The notes under the pieces: model-generated | Told to the model about the DNA's origin: nothing | Seen by the model: only the letters and a program-made list of their open reading frames with translations | Databases searched by the model: none | Made by a program: the position numbers and the translations under genes | Part shown: one piece after another, positions 26,116 through 34,783 of the stretch | Layout: each line of letters starts with the position of its first letter | Numbering within the stretch: the first letter of the stretch is position 1 | From: CAYYWP01 sp050176585 | GTDB taxonomy: Bacteria; Desulfobacterota; Binatia; HRBIN30; CADEER01 | Length of the DNA stretch: 64,000 bases | Direction of reading: 5' to 3' | NCBI GenBank assembly: GCA_050176585.1 | Contig: JBFXHX010000019.1 | Span: 1-64,000 of the forward strand

Positions 26116-27468
26116 TCAGAACACCAGCTCCCACGCGTCGTTGAGCGACTGCACCCCGCACAGCTCGACGCCGGTGACGGCCGGAAGCTGGCGCCGCGAG
26201 CTCTCCGGCAGGATGCAGCGGGTGAAGCCGAGCTTGCCACCTTCGCGCACGCGCGCCTCCGCCTGGCTGATCGCGCGCACCTCGCCGGCCAGCCCGACTT
26301 CGCCGACCACGAGCGTATGCGGATCGATGGGTTTGTCGAGAAAGCTCGATGCGACGGCGAGCGCGGCGCCGAGATCGGCCGCGGGCTCATCGAGCCGCAC
26401 GCCGCCCGCGACGTTGAGGAAGATGTCCTGCCCGGTGAGCTGCAAGCCCATCTTCTTCTCGAGGATCGCCACCAGGAGGGCGACGCGATTGGGGTCGAAC
26501 CCGAGCGTCGTCCGCCGCGCCGTGCCCAGCGAGCTCGCCGACACCAGTGCCTGCAGCTCGACCAGGATCGGCCGCGTCCCCTCGAGACTGGCGATGACCA
26601 CGGAGCCCGGCACGTCGACCGGCCGCTCGGCCAGGAAGAGCGCCGACGGGTTCGCCACTGCGTGCAGGCCGCGCTCCTTCATCTCGAAGACGCCGATCTC
26701 GTTCGTCGAGCCGAAGCGGTTCTTCACCGCGCGCAGGATGCGGAAGGCGTGGCCGCGATCGCCCTCGAAGTACAGGACCGTGTCCACCATGTGCTCGAGC
26801 ACCCGCGGACCGGCGAACGCGCCCTCTTTGGTGACGTGCCCGACCAGCACGCAGGCGAGCGCCTGCCGCTTGGCGAACTGCACGAGCTGCGCCGCGCTTT
26901 CGCGCACCTGACCGATGCTGCCCGCCGCGGCGCCGAGCTGATCGGTAAACATGGTCTGGATCGAGTCGACCGCCAGCACCACCGGCTCGAGCGCGCGCGC
27001 GTGCTCGAGAATCGCGCCGATCTGCGTCTCGGCCAGCACGAGCAGATTCGATTCGGCAATGCCGAGCCGCTCGGCCCGCATCTTCACCTGCTGGGGCGAC
27101 TCCTCGCCAGTGACGTAGAGCGCGCGCCCGGACCGGGCAAAGCGCGCCAGCGCCTGCAGCACGAGCGTCGATTTGCCAATCCCGGGATCCCCGCCGATCA
27201 AGATCACCGCACCCGGCACCACGCCCCCGCCGAGCACGCGGTCGAGCTCGCCAATGCCGCTCGAGCTGCGCCGCTCGCTCGCGTTGGCTAGCGCGGTGAT
27301 CGGCTGCGGGTGCTGGCGCTCGCCGGCGGCGCCCACCGCCCTCGACTCGGGGGCGGTGCGCTCCTCCACCAGCGTGTTCCACTCGCCGCAGTCGGCGCAG
27401 CGCCCGAGCCAGCGCGACGCTTGCGCGCCGCAGTTCTGGCACACGAAGACGGTGCGCGCCTTGGCCAT
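26116..27468 (-). CDS. radA: DNA repair protein RadA
   Basis: RecA-related branch-migration helicase used in recombination. 450 residues: Cys4 zinc finger (CQNCGAQASRWLGRCADC), Walker A in LIGGDPGIGKSTLVLQ, the RadA-specific KNRFGSTNEIGVFEM motif, and a C-terminal Lon-protease-like domain (DLGAALAVASSFLDKPI). ATG 27468 yields the standard MAKARTVFVC N-terminus. Confidence 0.96.
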   Translation of the reverse strand: MAKARTVFVCQNCGAQASRWLGRCADCGEWNTLVEERTAPESRAVGAAGERQHPQPITALANASERRSSSGIGELDRVLGGGVVPGAVILIGGDPGIGKSTLVLQALARFARSGRALYVTGEESPQQVKMRAERLGIAESNLLVLAETQIGAILEHARALEPVVLAVDSIQTMFTDQLGAAAGSIGQVRESAAQLVQFAKRQALACVLVGHVTKEGAFAGPRVLEHMVDTVLYFEGDRGHAFRILRAVKNRFGSTNEIGVFEMKERGLHAVANPSALFLAERPVDVPGSVVIASLEGTRPILVELQALVSASSLGTARRTTLGFDPNRVALLVAILEKKMGLQLTGQDIFLNVAGGVRLDEPAADLGAALAVASSFLDKPIDPHTLVVGEVGLAGEVRAISQAEARVREGGKLGFTRCILPESSRRQLPAVTGVELCGVQSLNDAWELVF

Positions 27469-27476
27469 GGCGGCGT

Positions 27477-27505
27477 CTGCTAGCGCGAACCGCTCGCGAG
27501 GCCAA
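27477..27505 (-). promoter_or_regulatory. Promoter of radA, apparently leaderless
   Basis: Minus-strand TTGGCC (27500-27505), 17-nt spacer, TAGCAG (27477-27482), then eight bases to the ATG. No Shine-Dalgarno. The -10 and downstream bases TAGCAGACGCCGCC mirror those of arsC. Confidence 0.5.
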
Positions 27506-27550
27506 ACGCGCTGCGCATCGATCGGCGGCGGACATCCGCGTGGACCTTCG

Positions 27551-27580
27551 TTGACAGGCCGACCGATGCCCATCTAACCG
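27551..27580 (+). promoter_or_regulatory. Promoter of the bioFAD operon, apparently leaderless
   Basis: A perfect TTGACA (27551-27556), 18-nt spacer, and TAACCG (27575-27580) are followed after six bases by the bioF ATG. No BirA-type operator palindrome is evident around it. Confidence 0.5.
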
Positions 27581-27586
27581 TGGCGA

Positions 27587-28783
27587 ATGCGGCACGACGA
27601 AGAGCTCGCGCGCGAGTTGCAGCAGCTCGCGCGCGCCGGACTCCGCCGCGCTTTGCGCCCCGTCGACGGACCGCAGGACGCCCGCATCCTCATCGACGGG
27701 CGCGCCGTGCTGTCGCTGTGCTCGAACAATTACCTCGGGCTCGCCAACCATCCCGAGGTAATCGAGGCGGCGGTCGCAGCCGCGCGGGCATACGGCATCG
27801 GCGCCGGAGCCTCGCGCCTGATCTCCGGCTCGATGCGCATCCACCACGAGCTTGAGGAGCGGCTCGCCGCGCTCAAGCGCGCGGAAGCCGCGTTGCTGTT
27901 CACGTCGGGCTACCAGGCCAATGTCGGCGTGATCACCGCGCTGGTCGGGCCGGGCGACGCCGTGTTCAGCGATGCGCTCAACCACGCGAGCCTGGTCGAC
28001 GGCTGCCGGCTGTCGCGCGCCAGCGTGCAGGTGTACGCGCACGCCGAAGCCGCCGCGCTCGAGGAGCGCCTGCGGGAGACGCCGGCGCGGCGCCGCCTCA
28101 TCGTCACCGATTCGATCTTCAGCATGGACGGGGATCGCGCGCCGCTCGCCGCCATCTGCGAGCTCGCGGAGCGCTACGACGCCATGGTCATGGTGGACGA
28201 AGCGCACGCCACCGGTGCGATCGGCGCGCGCGGCGCCGGCCTCGTGGAGGTGCTCGGTCTGCACGACCGCGTGGCCGTGCAGATGGGCACGCTCGGCAAG
28301 GCGCTCGGCGCCGCCGGCGCGTACGTCGCCGGCAGCCGGACGCTGATCGAGTATCTGATCAACCGCACCCGCACGTTCATCTTCACCACCGCGCTGCCGC
28401 CACCCGTGGTCGCGGCGGCAGCCGCCGCGCTGGAGCTGGTGGCGCGCGAACCCGAGCGCCGCACCGCCCTCGAGCGCAACGCACGGCGCCTGCGCGCGGG
28501 GTTGCGCGCGCTCGGCTTCGACGTGCCGGGCGAGCCATCCTGTCACATCGTACCGGTGCTCATCGGCGAAGCCGAGCCGGCGATGGCGCTCTCCCGCGGC
28601 CTGCTGGAGCATGGCGTGTTCGCGCACGGGATCCGGCCGCCGTCAGTACCGCCCGGCACGGCCCGCCTGCGCGCCACGGTGATGGCCACGCACACCGAAG
28701 CGGATATCGACGAAGCCGTCGGCGCCTTCGCGGCGCTGCGGCCCGAAAGCGCGCCCGTCGAGGCCCGGCGCGCGGCGCAATGA
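27587..28783 (+). CDS. bioF: 8-amino-7-oxononanoate synthase
   Basis: PLP enzyme that condenses pimeloyl-thioester with alanine in biotin synthesis. 398 residues. Typical marks: CSNNYLGLANHPEV, GASRLISGSMRIHHELEE, DEAHATGAIGARG, and the PLP Lys in GTLGKALGAAGAYVAG (about residue 237). First gene of bioF-bioA-bioD; the stop overlaps the bioA start as ATGA. Confidence 0.94.
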   Translation: MRHDEELARELQQLARAGLRRALRPVDGPQDARILIDGRAVLSLCSNNYLGLANHPEVIEAAVAAARAYGIGAGASRLISGSMRIHHELEERLAALKRAEAALLFTSGYQANVGVITALVGPGDAVFSDALNHASLVDGCRLSRASVQVYAHAEAAALEERLRETPARRRLIVTDSIFSMDGDRAPLAAICELAERYDAMVMVDEAHATGAIGARGAGLVEVLGLHDRVAVQMGTLGKALGAAGAYVAGSRTLIEYLINRTRTFIFTTALPPPVVAAAAAALELVAREPERRTALERNARRLRAGLRALGFDVPGEPSCHIVPVLIGEAEPAMALSRGLLEHGVFAHGIRPPSVPPGTARLRATVMATHTEADIDEAVGAFAALRPESAPVEARRAAQ

Positions 28784-30138
28784 ACCGCCCGTCCACGGCC
28801 GAGCTGAGGGCTTGGGATCACCAATACCTCTGGCATCCGTTCACCCAGATGCGCGACTGGCTCGCGCACGAGCCGCTGGTGATCGAGCGGGGCGAGGGCA
28901 ACTACCTGATCGACACCGAGGGCCGGCGGTATCTCGATGGCGTCTCCTCGCTGTGGTGCAACGTACACGGGCACCGCAAAGCCGAGCTCGACGCGGCGCT
29001 AAAAGCGCAGTGCGACCAGATTGCGCACAGCACCATGCTCGGGCTCGCGAACGTGCCAGCGACCGTGCTGGCGAAGCGCCTGGTCGAGCTGGCACCGGCC
29101 TCGTTGACGCGCGTGTTCTACTCGGACGCCGGCGCCACCGCGGTCGAGATCGCGCTCAAGCTGGCGCTGCAGTACTGGGCGCTCCGCGGCGAGCCGCAGC
29201 GCACGCGCTTCGTCGCGCTCACCGACGCATATCACGGCGATACGCTGGGCGCGGTCAGCGTCGGGTACAGCGATGTGTTTCACCGCTTCTTCCGGCCGGC
29301 GATTCGGCCGGCGCTGCGGACGGCGCCGCCGCACATCTTTCGCTGGCAGCAGCGCCAGCCGCCGGACCGCGCGCTCGCCTCCGCGCTGGCGGCGGCCGAA
29401 GCGGTATTCGCCATGCACGGCGGTGAGATCGCCGCGCTCATCGTCGAGCCGCTCATGCAGGGCGCGGCGGGGATGTGGGCGCAGCCGCTCGACTTTCTGC
29501 CCGTGCTGCGGGAGCTGACGCGCCGTCACGGCGCGTTGCTGATCTGCGATGAGGTCGCGACCGGGTTCGGGCGCACCGGGCGCATGTTCGCGGTCGATCA
29601 CGAAGGGGTGGAGCCCGACATCCTGTGTCTGGGCAAAGGGATCACGGGCGGCTACCTCCCGCTGGCCGCGACGCTCGCCAGCGAAGCCATATTCGAGGCG
29701 TTCCTCGCGCCGTACGAGCGCTTCGAGGCGTTCTTCCACGGCCACACATACACCGGCAATCCGCTGGCGTGCGCCGTGGCGCTCGCCAACCTCGACGTGT
29801 TCGAGCGCGAGGGCGTGGTCGCGCGGGTGCGCGCACGCGCCGAGCAGCTCGCCGCGCTGTTGCGCGAGCTGGCCGCGTCCGTACCCCACGTCGGCGACGT
29901 GCGGCAGTGGGGCCTGATGGCCGGCATCGAGCTGGTGAGCGATGTCAGCCGGCGCGCGCCATTCGCTCCCGTCCTGCAGGTGGGCCAACGCGTCACCCGC
30001 GCGGCCCGTGAGCGCGGCATCATCCTGCGGCCGCTCGGCAACGTGATCATTCTGATGCCCCCCCTCAGTGTGACGCCGGACGAGCTCGATGCGCTGGTGC
30101 GCGCGATGGCGGAGTCCATCCGAGCCGTCACCGGGTGA
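28780..30138 (+). CDS. bioA: Adenosylmethionine-8-amino-7-oxononanoate aminotransferase
   Basis: Converts KAPA to DAPA in the biotin pathway with PLP. 452 residues. Class III aminotransferase features: HPFTQMRDWLAHEPL near the N-terminus (BioA-typical), SDAGATAVEIALKLALQYW, DEVATGFGRTGRMFAVDHE, and PLP Lys in CLGKGITGGYLPLAATL (about residue 287). Translationally coupled to bioF. Confidence 0.95.
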   Translation: MNRPSTAELRAWDHQYLWHPFTQMRDWLAHEPLVIERGEGNYLIDTEGRRYLDGVSSLWCNVHGHRKAELDAALKAQCDQIAHSTMLGLANVPATVLAKRLVELAPASLTRVFYSDAGATAVEIALKLALQYWALRGEPQRTRFVALTDAYHGDTLGAVSVGYSDVFHRFFRPAIRPALRTAPPHIFRWQQRQPPDRALASALAAAEAVFAMHGGEIAALIVEPLMQGAAGMWAQPLDFLPVLRELTRRHGALLICDEVATGFGRTGRMFAVDHEGVEPDILCLGKGITGGYLPLAATLASEAIFEAFLAPYERFEAFFHGHTYTGNPLACAVALANLDVFEREGVVARVRARAEQLAALLRELAASVPHVGDVRQWGLMAGIELVSDVSRRAPFAPVLQVGQRVTRAARERGIILRPLGNVIILMPPLSVTPDELDALVRAMAESIRAVTG

Positions 30139-30159
30139 TCCGCGGACGGCGGCCCGCTG

Positions 30160-30885
30160 ATGCAGTGCACCATTCTGGTCACGGGGACCGATACCGGCAT
30201 CGGGAAGACCGCCGTCACCTGCGCCATCGCAGCCGCGCTCGACCTGCGGGGGCTCGACGTCGGCGTGATGAAGCCGGTCGAGACCGGCTGCGCGCCGGAT
30301 GCGACCGGCGCCCGCCATCCGCCCGATGCGGGGCACCTGCGCTGGTTCGCCGGCCGCGCCGATCCGCTCGATACCGTGTGCCCGTATCCGCTGCGCGATC
30401 CGCTCGCGCCGGCGCTCGCCGCCCGGCGCGAAGGCATACCGCTCGATATCGATCGGATCGCCGCTCATGTGCAGCGCCTCCGTGCCACCTGCGCCATCGG
30501 CTTGATCGAAGGAGCCGGCGGCCTGCTCGCGCCGTTCGCCGTGCGCGCCACGCTGGCGGACTTGGCCGCGGCGTGTGCGCTGCCGCTGCTGATCGTGGTC
30601 GGCAACCGGCTGGGATGCGTGAACCACGCGGCCATGACCGTTCGCTGCGCCGAGGCCGCAGGCCTGCGCATCGCTGGCTACGTGGTGAATACGCTCACCG
30701 CCGAGCCCGATCTCGCAACGGAGACGAACGTCGACTTGCTCGCGGAGACGATCGGGCCGTCGCTCGGCGTCATGCCGTGGCTCGGGCACATCGAGTGCAC
30801 GGAGGCGGACCGGCGCCGCTTGGCGGCCGCGGCCGAGCGCGCGCTCGACCTGGATCGGCTGCTCGCGACCGCGCGAAACCCCTGA
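30160..30885 (+). CDS. bioD: Dethiobiotin synthetase
   Basis: ATP-dependent carboxylation and ring closure of DAPA to dethiobiotin. 241 residues. P-loop GTDTGIGKTAVTCAIA at the N-terminus, MKPVETGC, and EGAGGLLAPF are the family motifs. It ends the biotin run 21 bp after bioA. bioB is not present in this window, so the last step must be encoded elsewhere or biotin is completed otherwise. Confidence 0.94.
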   Translation: MQCTILVTGTDTGIGKTAVTCAIAAALDLRGLDVGVMKPVETGCAPDATGARHPPDAGHLRWFAGRADPLDTVCPYPLRDPLAPALAARREGIPLDIDRIAAHVQRLRATCAIGLIEGAGGLLAPFAVRATLADLAAACALPLLIVVGNRLGCVNHAAMTVRCAEAAGLRIAGYVVNTLTAEPDLATETNVDLLAETIGPSLGVMPWLGHIECTEADRRRLAAAAERALDLDRLLATARNP

Positions 30886-30909
30886 AACGGCATTCGCGGG
30901 CGCGCCGCG

Positions 30910-32109
30910 TCAGGCGCGGCCACGTACGCGGTCGAGCGCCGCAGCCACCGCAGCCTGGTAGACGAGCTTCAACGCCACGCCGCGAGCCTGCGCGACGCGC
31001 CGGCAGTCGTCGTGCTCCGGCGCGATGTTGACCGTTCCATCGGGCGCGCGAGCGATCTTCACGGCGAGCGGTCCGTAGGCGGTGTCGACCGTGAGCTGCT
31101 CGCGCGGCAGGACGAAGCGCTGCACGGCGTGGAAGCGCACCCCGATCGCGGTCGTCTCGCGCAGAATGGCACTGGCCACGGCGGCGCGCGCGGCGGCGTC
31201 GGCGAGCGCGTGCAGGACGACACCGGGGCGCTGTTTCTTCATCTGCGCCGGCGCCAGCCACGCTTCGCGGGCGCCGGCGGCGTACACCGCGTCGAGCGCG
31301 TGCGCGTAGAGCTCCGGATTGGCGTCGTCGATCGTCGCGGCGATCTCGACCACCTCGTCGCCGCCGAGCGGCGCGCCGGCGTGGCCGAGCACCAGCCGCA
31401 GCAGGTTCGGCCGATCGGCGAGCTCCCGAGTCCCCGCCCCATACCCGACCGCCTCGATGCGCAGCGGCGGCGCAGCATCGCCGGGCTCTGCCAGCGCCGC
31501 GACGACCGCGGCCCCGGTCGGCGTCACCAGCTCGCCCGCCCCATCGCCGAGACGCACCGCGAAGCCGCGCAGCAACTCGGCCGTAGCCGGGCCGGGCACC
31601 GGGATCACACCGTGCTGGCTCCGCACCGCGCCGGACCCCAGCGGCAAGGTCGACACATACACCCGCTCGACCTCGAGCGCGGCGAGGCCGATCGCGGTTG
31701 CGGCGATGTCCACGATGGAATCGATGGCTCCCACCTCGTGGAACGTCACGTCGTCAGCCGCAACGCCGTGAACGCGCCCTTCGGCTTCGGCGAGCCGGGC
31801 GAAGATCGCCAGCGCGGTGCCTTTGGCCGGTTCCGCGAGCGCGCTGCGCGCGAGCATGTCGCGGATGTCGGCATAGCGCCGATGCGCGTGCGCGTGCGAT
31901 CCGTGTGCTTCCGCGGTCACGTCGACGTCGAACTTCATCGCCTCGATCCCGTGCACCATGCGCTTGGTGGCGCGCACGGCGTAGCCGGCCACGGGGAGCG
32001 CCGCGAGCTCCGCCCGCAAACGCGCCAGATCGACGCCGAGGTCCAGCAGCGCGCCGACCGTCATGTCGCCGCTCACGCCGGCGAACGCGTCGAAGTAGAG
32101 CACGCGCAC
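30910..32109 (-). CDS. larC: LarC-type nickel-insertion protein
   Basis: Inserts nickel into the pyridinium dithiocarboxylate (pincer) cofactor of lactate racemase-type enzymes. 399 residues in one continuous frame; in Lactobacillus two parts are joined by frameshifting. Marks: LYFDAFAGVSGDMTVGALLDLG, a His-rich AHGSHAHAHRRYADI, VTFHEVGAIDSIVDI, and LVTPTGAAVVAAL. GTG 32109 is immediately after the upstream hydrolase stop. larA, larB and larE are not in the window. Confidence 0.92.
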   Translation of the reverse strand: MRVLYFDAFAGVSGDMTVGALLDLGVDLARLRAELAALPVAGYAVRATKRMVHGIEAMKFDVDVTAEAHGSHAHAHRRYADIRDMLARSALAEPAKGTALAIFARLAEAEGRVHGVAADDVTFHEVGAIDSIVDIAATAIGLAALEVERVYVSTLPLGSGAVRSQHGVIPVPGPATAELLRGFAVRLGDGAGELVTPTGAAVVAALAEPGDAAPPLRIEAVGYGAGTRELADRPNLLRLVLGHAGAPLGGDEVVEIAATIDDANPELYAHALDAVYAAGAREAWLAPAQMKKQRPGVVLHALADAAARAAVASAILRETTAIGVRFHAVQRFVLPREQLTVDTAYGPLAVKIARAPDGTVNIAPEHDDCRRVAQARGVALKLVYQAAVAAALDRVRGRA

Positions 32110-32110
32110 G

Positions 32111-32752
32111 CTAGATCTCCGGCATGCGGCGCACGACATCGCGAATCGCTCCGCGCAGCGCGTCGAGCTGTCCCTCGAAGAAGTGATCCGCTTCGGGGAT
32201 GACGTGCCGCGCGGTCGGAGCCGTGCGCTCGGCGGCGGCGAGCAAGCGGTCGAGCTCGGCGAGCGGGGCCACGTCATCGCGCTCGCCGTGCACGAAGTCG
32301 ATGGGGCGGTCGCAGCGCGACAGCAGCGGCGCGTCGAGCCATCGCGCCGGCGTACCGATGGCGATCAGGTGATGCACGCGCGCGTCGGCGCAGCCGAAGC
32401 GCAAGCCGACGGCGGCGCCAAACGAGAACCCGGCGACCAGGACGGCGCGCGCCTGCGGCTGCTCGGCGAGGAGAAAATCCAGACCCGCGCGCGCGTCGTC
32501 GGCCTCGCCCCGTCCGGCGTCGTGCACGCCGGTGCTGGCCCCCACGCCGCGAAAATTGATGCGCAGCGTCGCGACGCCGGCCTCTTCCAGCGCGCGGGCT
32601 GCGTGGTACACGACCTTGTTGTGCATGGTGCCGCCGTATTGCGGGTGCGGATGCAGGACCAAGGCGACCCGCTCGGCGCCGTCGCGCGGCGGCCGGTAGA
32701 TCGCTTCCAGTTGGCCATGCGGTGCGGGGATCAGCGTGCGTCCAACGAACAT
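32111..32752 (-). CDS. Alpha/beta hydrolase (COG2945-like)
   Basis: 213 residues, cytoplasmic. The N-terminal LVLHPHPQYGGTMHNKVVYH and INFRGVGASTG are characteristic of this group; the nucleophile Ser lies in VAGFSFGAAVG, a later Asp in HGERDDVAP, and the His in PEADHFFEG, completing a triad. Esterase or dienelactone-hydrolase-like activity is likely, substrate unknown. Its stop is one base before the larC start, so the two are probably co-transcribed, though no link to nickel cofactor work is known. Confidence 0.85.
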   Translation of the reverse strand: MFVGRTLIPAPHGQLEAIYRPPRDGAERVALVLHPHPQYGGTMHNKVVYHAARALEEAGVATLRINFRGVGASTGVHDAGRGEADDARAGLDFLLAEQPQARAVLVAGFSFGAAVGLRFGCADARVHHLIAIGTPARWLDAPLLSRCDRPIDFVHGERDDVAPLAELDRLLAAAERTAPTARHVIPEADHFFEGQLDALRGAIRDVVRRMPEI

Positions 32753-32888
32753 GGCGGGCGGCCCATCCTCACGCGCTCATGCGCTCCAGGAGCGCTTTCG
32801 GCGATCGCATCCACGCATGCTAACAGCTACCTCGGCGACAGCGAACAGCATCACTGCCGGCGCGCTCAACTGCGATACGGATAGCCGA

Positions 32889-33401
32889 TTGGACTCGGTC
32901 GCACACATCCTCGGGCTGGTGCTCCTGTTTGTCGGGTGCGGATTGGCCCTCTGCTCACTGCTGCTCGGGTTGCCCGGCACGTTCATCATCGTCGCCATCG
33001 CGCTGCTGTACGGCTGGGCGACGGACTTCGCGACCATCCAGTGGTCGACCATCGGTTGGCTGGCGCTCCTGGCCGTCGCCGGCGAGCTGCTGGAGCTGCT
33101 CTCCGCTGGTGCCGGCGCTGCCCGCGCGCGCCCGTCCCGGCGGGTCACCATCGGCGCGCTCTGCGGCGCATTCATCGGCGGCGTGCTCGGCGCGCCGCTG
33201 TTGTTCGGGATCGGGGCGCTGCTCGGCGCGCTCGCCGGCGCCTTCGCCGGTGCGGCGCTGGTGGTGCGCAGCGAAGGCGGCTCGGTAGAGGAGTCGCTCG
33301 CGACCGGGATGTCGGCGATGCGCGGGCGCTTCGTCGGCTTCATCATCAAGACTGCATTTGCCGTCGCGATGGTGGTGATCATCGCCGCCGCGGTGCTATA
33401 G
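32889..33401 (+). CDS. DUF456 family membrane protein
   Basis: About 170 residues, four or five hydrophobic helices. The first helix (ILGLVLLFVGCGLALCSLLLG) followed by LPGTFIIVAIALLYGW and the Gly/Ala-rich GALCGAFIGGVLGAP segment fit DUF456 (COG2839). Function unknown. TTG 32889 is chosen because it gives the family's N-terminus; ATG 32817 would add 24 non-conserved residues. Divergent from the hydrolase gene. Confidence 0.75.
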   Translation: MDSVAHILGLVLLFVGCGLALCSLLLGLPGTFIIVAIALLYGWATDFATIQWSTIGWLALLAVAGELLELLSAGAGAARARPSRRVTIGALCGAFIGGVLGAPLLFGIGALLGALAGAFAGAALVVRSEGGSVEESLATGMSAMRGRFVGFIIKTAFAVAMVVIIAAAVL

Positions 33402-33449
33402 CCCTCGCGTCGCGCCGGCGCCAAGCCGAGCGATGATGGGTCTACGGGA

Positions 33450-34592
33450 ATGCGCATGGACCTCAGCTACACGCCCGACGAAGACGCTTTCCGCCTCGCT
33501 GTGCGCTCGTGGGTCGCCGAACACGCGCCGGCGAAAAGCGACGCGCGCGAGCTCGAAGCGTTGCGCGCGTGGCAGCAGCAGCTGTACGCCGCCGGATATC
33601 TGGGCGCTGGATGGCCGGCCGAACATGGCGGCGTGGCGCTGACGAAGATCCAGCAGGCGATCATCAACGAGGAGCTCGCGCGCGCCGATGCACCGGCGCC
33701 CATCAACGCGATGGCCATCTGGTGGGTCGGCCCGGCCATCATCCAGTACGGCACGGAGGAGCAGAAGCGCCGCTTTCTGCGCAAAATCCTCAGCGCCGAG
33801 GAGATCTGGGCCACCGGATATTCCGAGCCCGACTCCGGCAGCGACATGGCGGCGGCGAAGACGCGCGCCGAGCGCCGCGGCGATCACTACATCGTGACCG
33901 GCCAAAAGGTGTGGACCACGATCGCCCACCTGTCGGACTGGTACTTCGTCCTCGTCCGCACCGCTCAGGAGGGGCCGAAGTGGGCGGGGTTGACGGTATT
34001 GCTGATGGATCTCCGCTCACCCGGCGTCGACATCCGCCCGATCCGGCAGATCACCGGCGACAGCGAGTTCAACGAAGTGTTCATGCACGAGGTCGCCGTG
34101 CCGGTCGAAAATCGGCTGGGCGCCGAAGGGCAGGGGTGGGAGATCGTCACCTCGGCGCTCATCAACGAGCGCAGCGGGCTCGCGGGCGCGATCCGCTTCG
34201 AGCAATCGCTCGCGCAACTGCTGGCCTCGGCAAGGCGGCGCGATCTGGCGCAGGACCCGGTGTGGCGGCAGCGGCTGGCCGGTCTCGCCGTCCAGGCGAA
34301 GATCGCGAAAGCCGCCGGCCTGCGCGCGATGACCGACGATCTGCGCGGCCGCATGAACCCCCACCTCTCGGCCGGCATCAAGCTATCGTCCACCGAGCTG
34401 GCGCAGCGGTTCTCCGAGGCTGCGGCGGACCTGCTCGGAGCGGGTGCCCTCCTGTGGGGCGACGATGCGCCCGACGGCGGGCGCGCGGCGTACCAGCTGT
34501 TGTTCGGACGAGCGATGACGATCGCCGGCGGCACCAGCGAGGTCCAGCGCAACATCGTCGCGCAGCGCATCCTCGGACTGCCCCGCAAGTAG
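33450..34592 (+). CDS. Acyl-CoA dehydrogenase
   Basis: FAD enzyme that desaturates an acyl-CoA and passes electrons to ETF. 380 residues. N-terminal helical domain, flavin-binding TGYSEPDSGSDMAAAKTRA, middle beta domain (GQKVWTTIAHLSDW), and C-terminal IAGGTSEVQRNIVAQRILGL. The chain-length specificity cannot be read from sequence; many relatives in this lineage act on unusual acids or sterol side chains. It stands alone, so the pathway is not indicated. Confidence 0.93.
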   Translation: MRMDLSYTPDEDAFRLAVRSWVAEHAPAKSDARELEALRAWQQQLYAAGYLGAGWPAEHGGVALTKIQQAIINEELARADAPAPINAMAIWWVGPAIIQYGTEEQKRRFLRKILSAEEIWATGYSEPDSGSDMAAAKTRAERRGDHYIVTGQKVWTTIAHLSDWYFVLVRTAQEGPKWAGLTVLLMDLRSPGVDIRPIRQITGDSEFNEVFMHEVAVPVENRLGAEGQGWEIVTSALINERSGLAGAIRFEQSLAQLLASARRRDLAQDPVWRQRLAGLAVQAKIAKAAGLRAMTDDLRGRMNPHLSAGIKLSSTELAQRFSEAAADLLGAGALLWGDDAPDGGRAAYQLLFGRAMTIAGGTSEVQRNIVAQRILGLPRK

Positions 34593-34783
34593 CCTGCTCC
34601 GGCGTACCGAACGACGCGCCCACGCGCGCAGGGCCGCGGTGATCGCAGACGGTTAGCAGGCGCTTCAGGCAGCCGTTTCGCCCGCTCACACGGCTGGAAC
34701 TGGCCATTCGGCCGTTCGTGTGCGTAGCGTGAAATCCAGTTCCTGCACCATCCGCTGCGCAACTGCAGAAAGGGGTTCCGATC

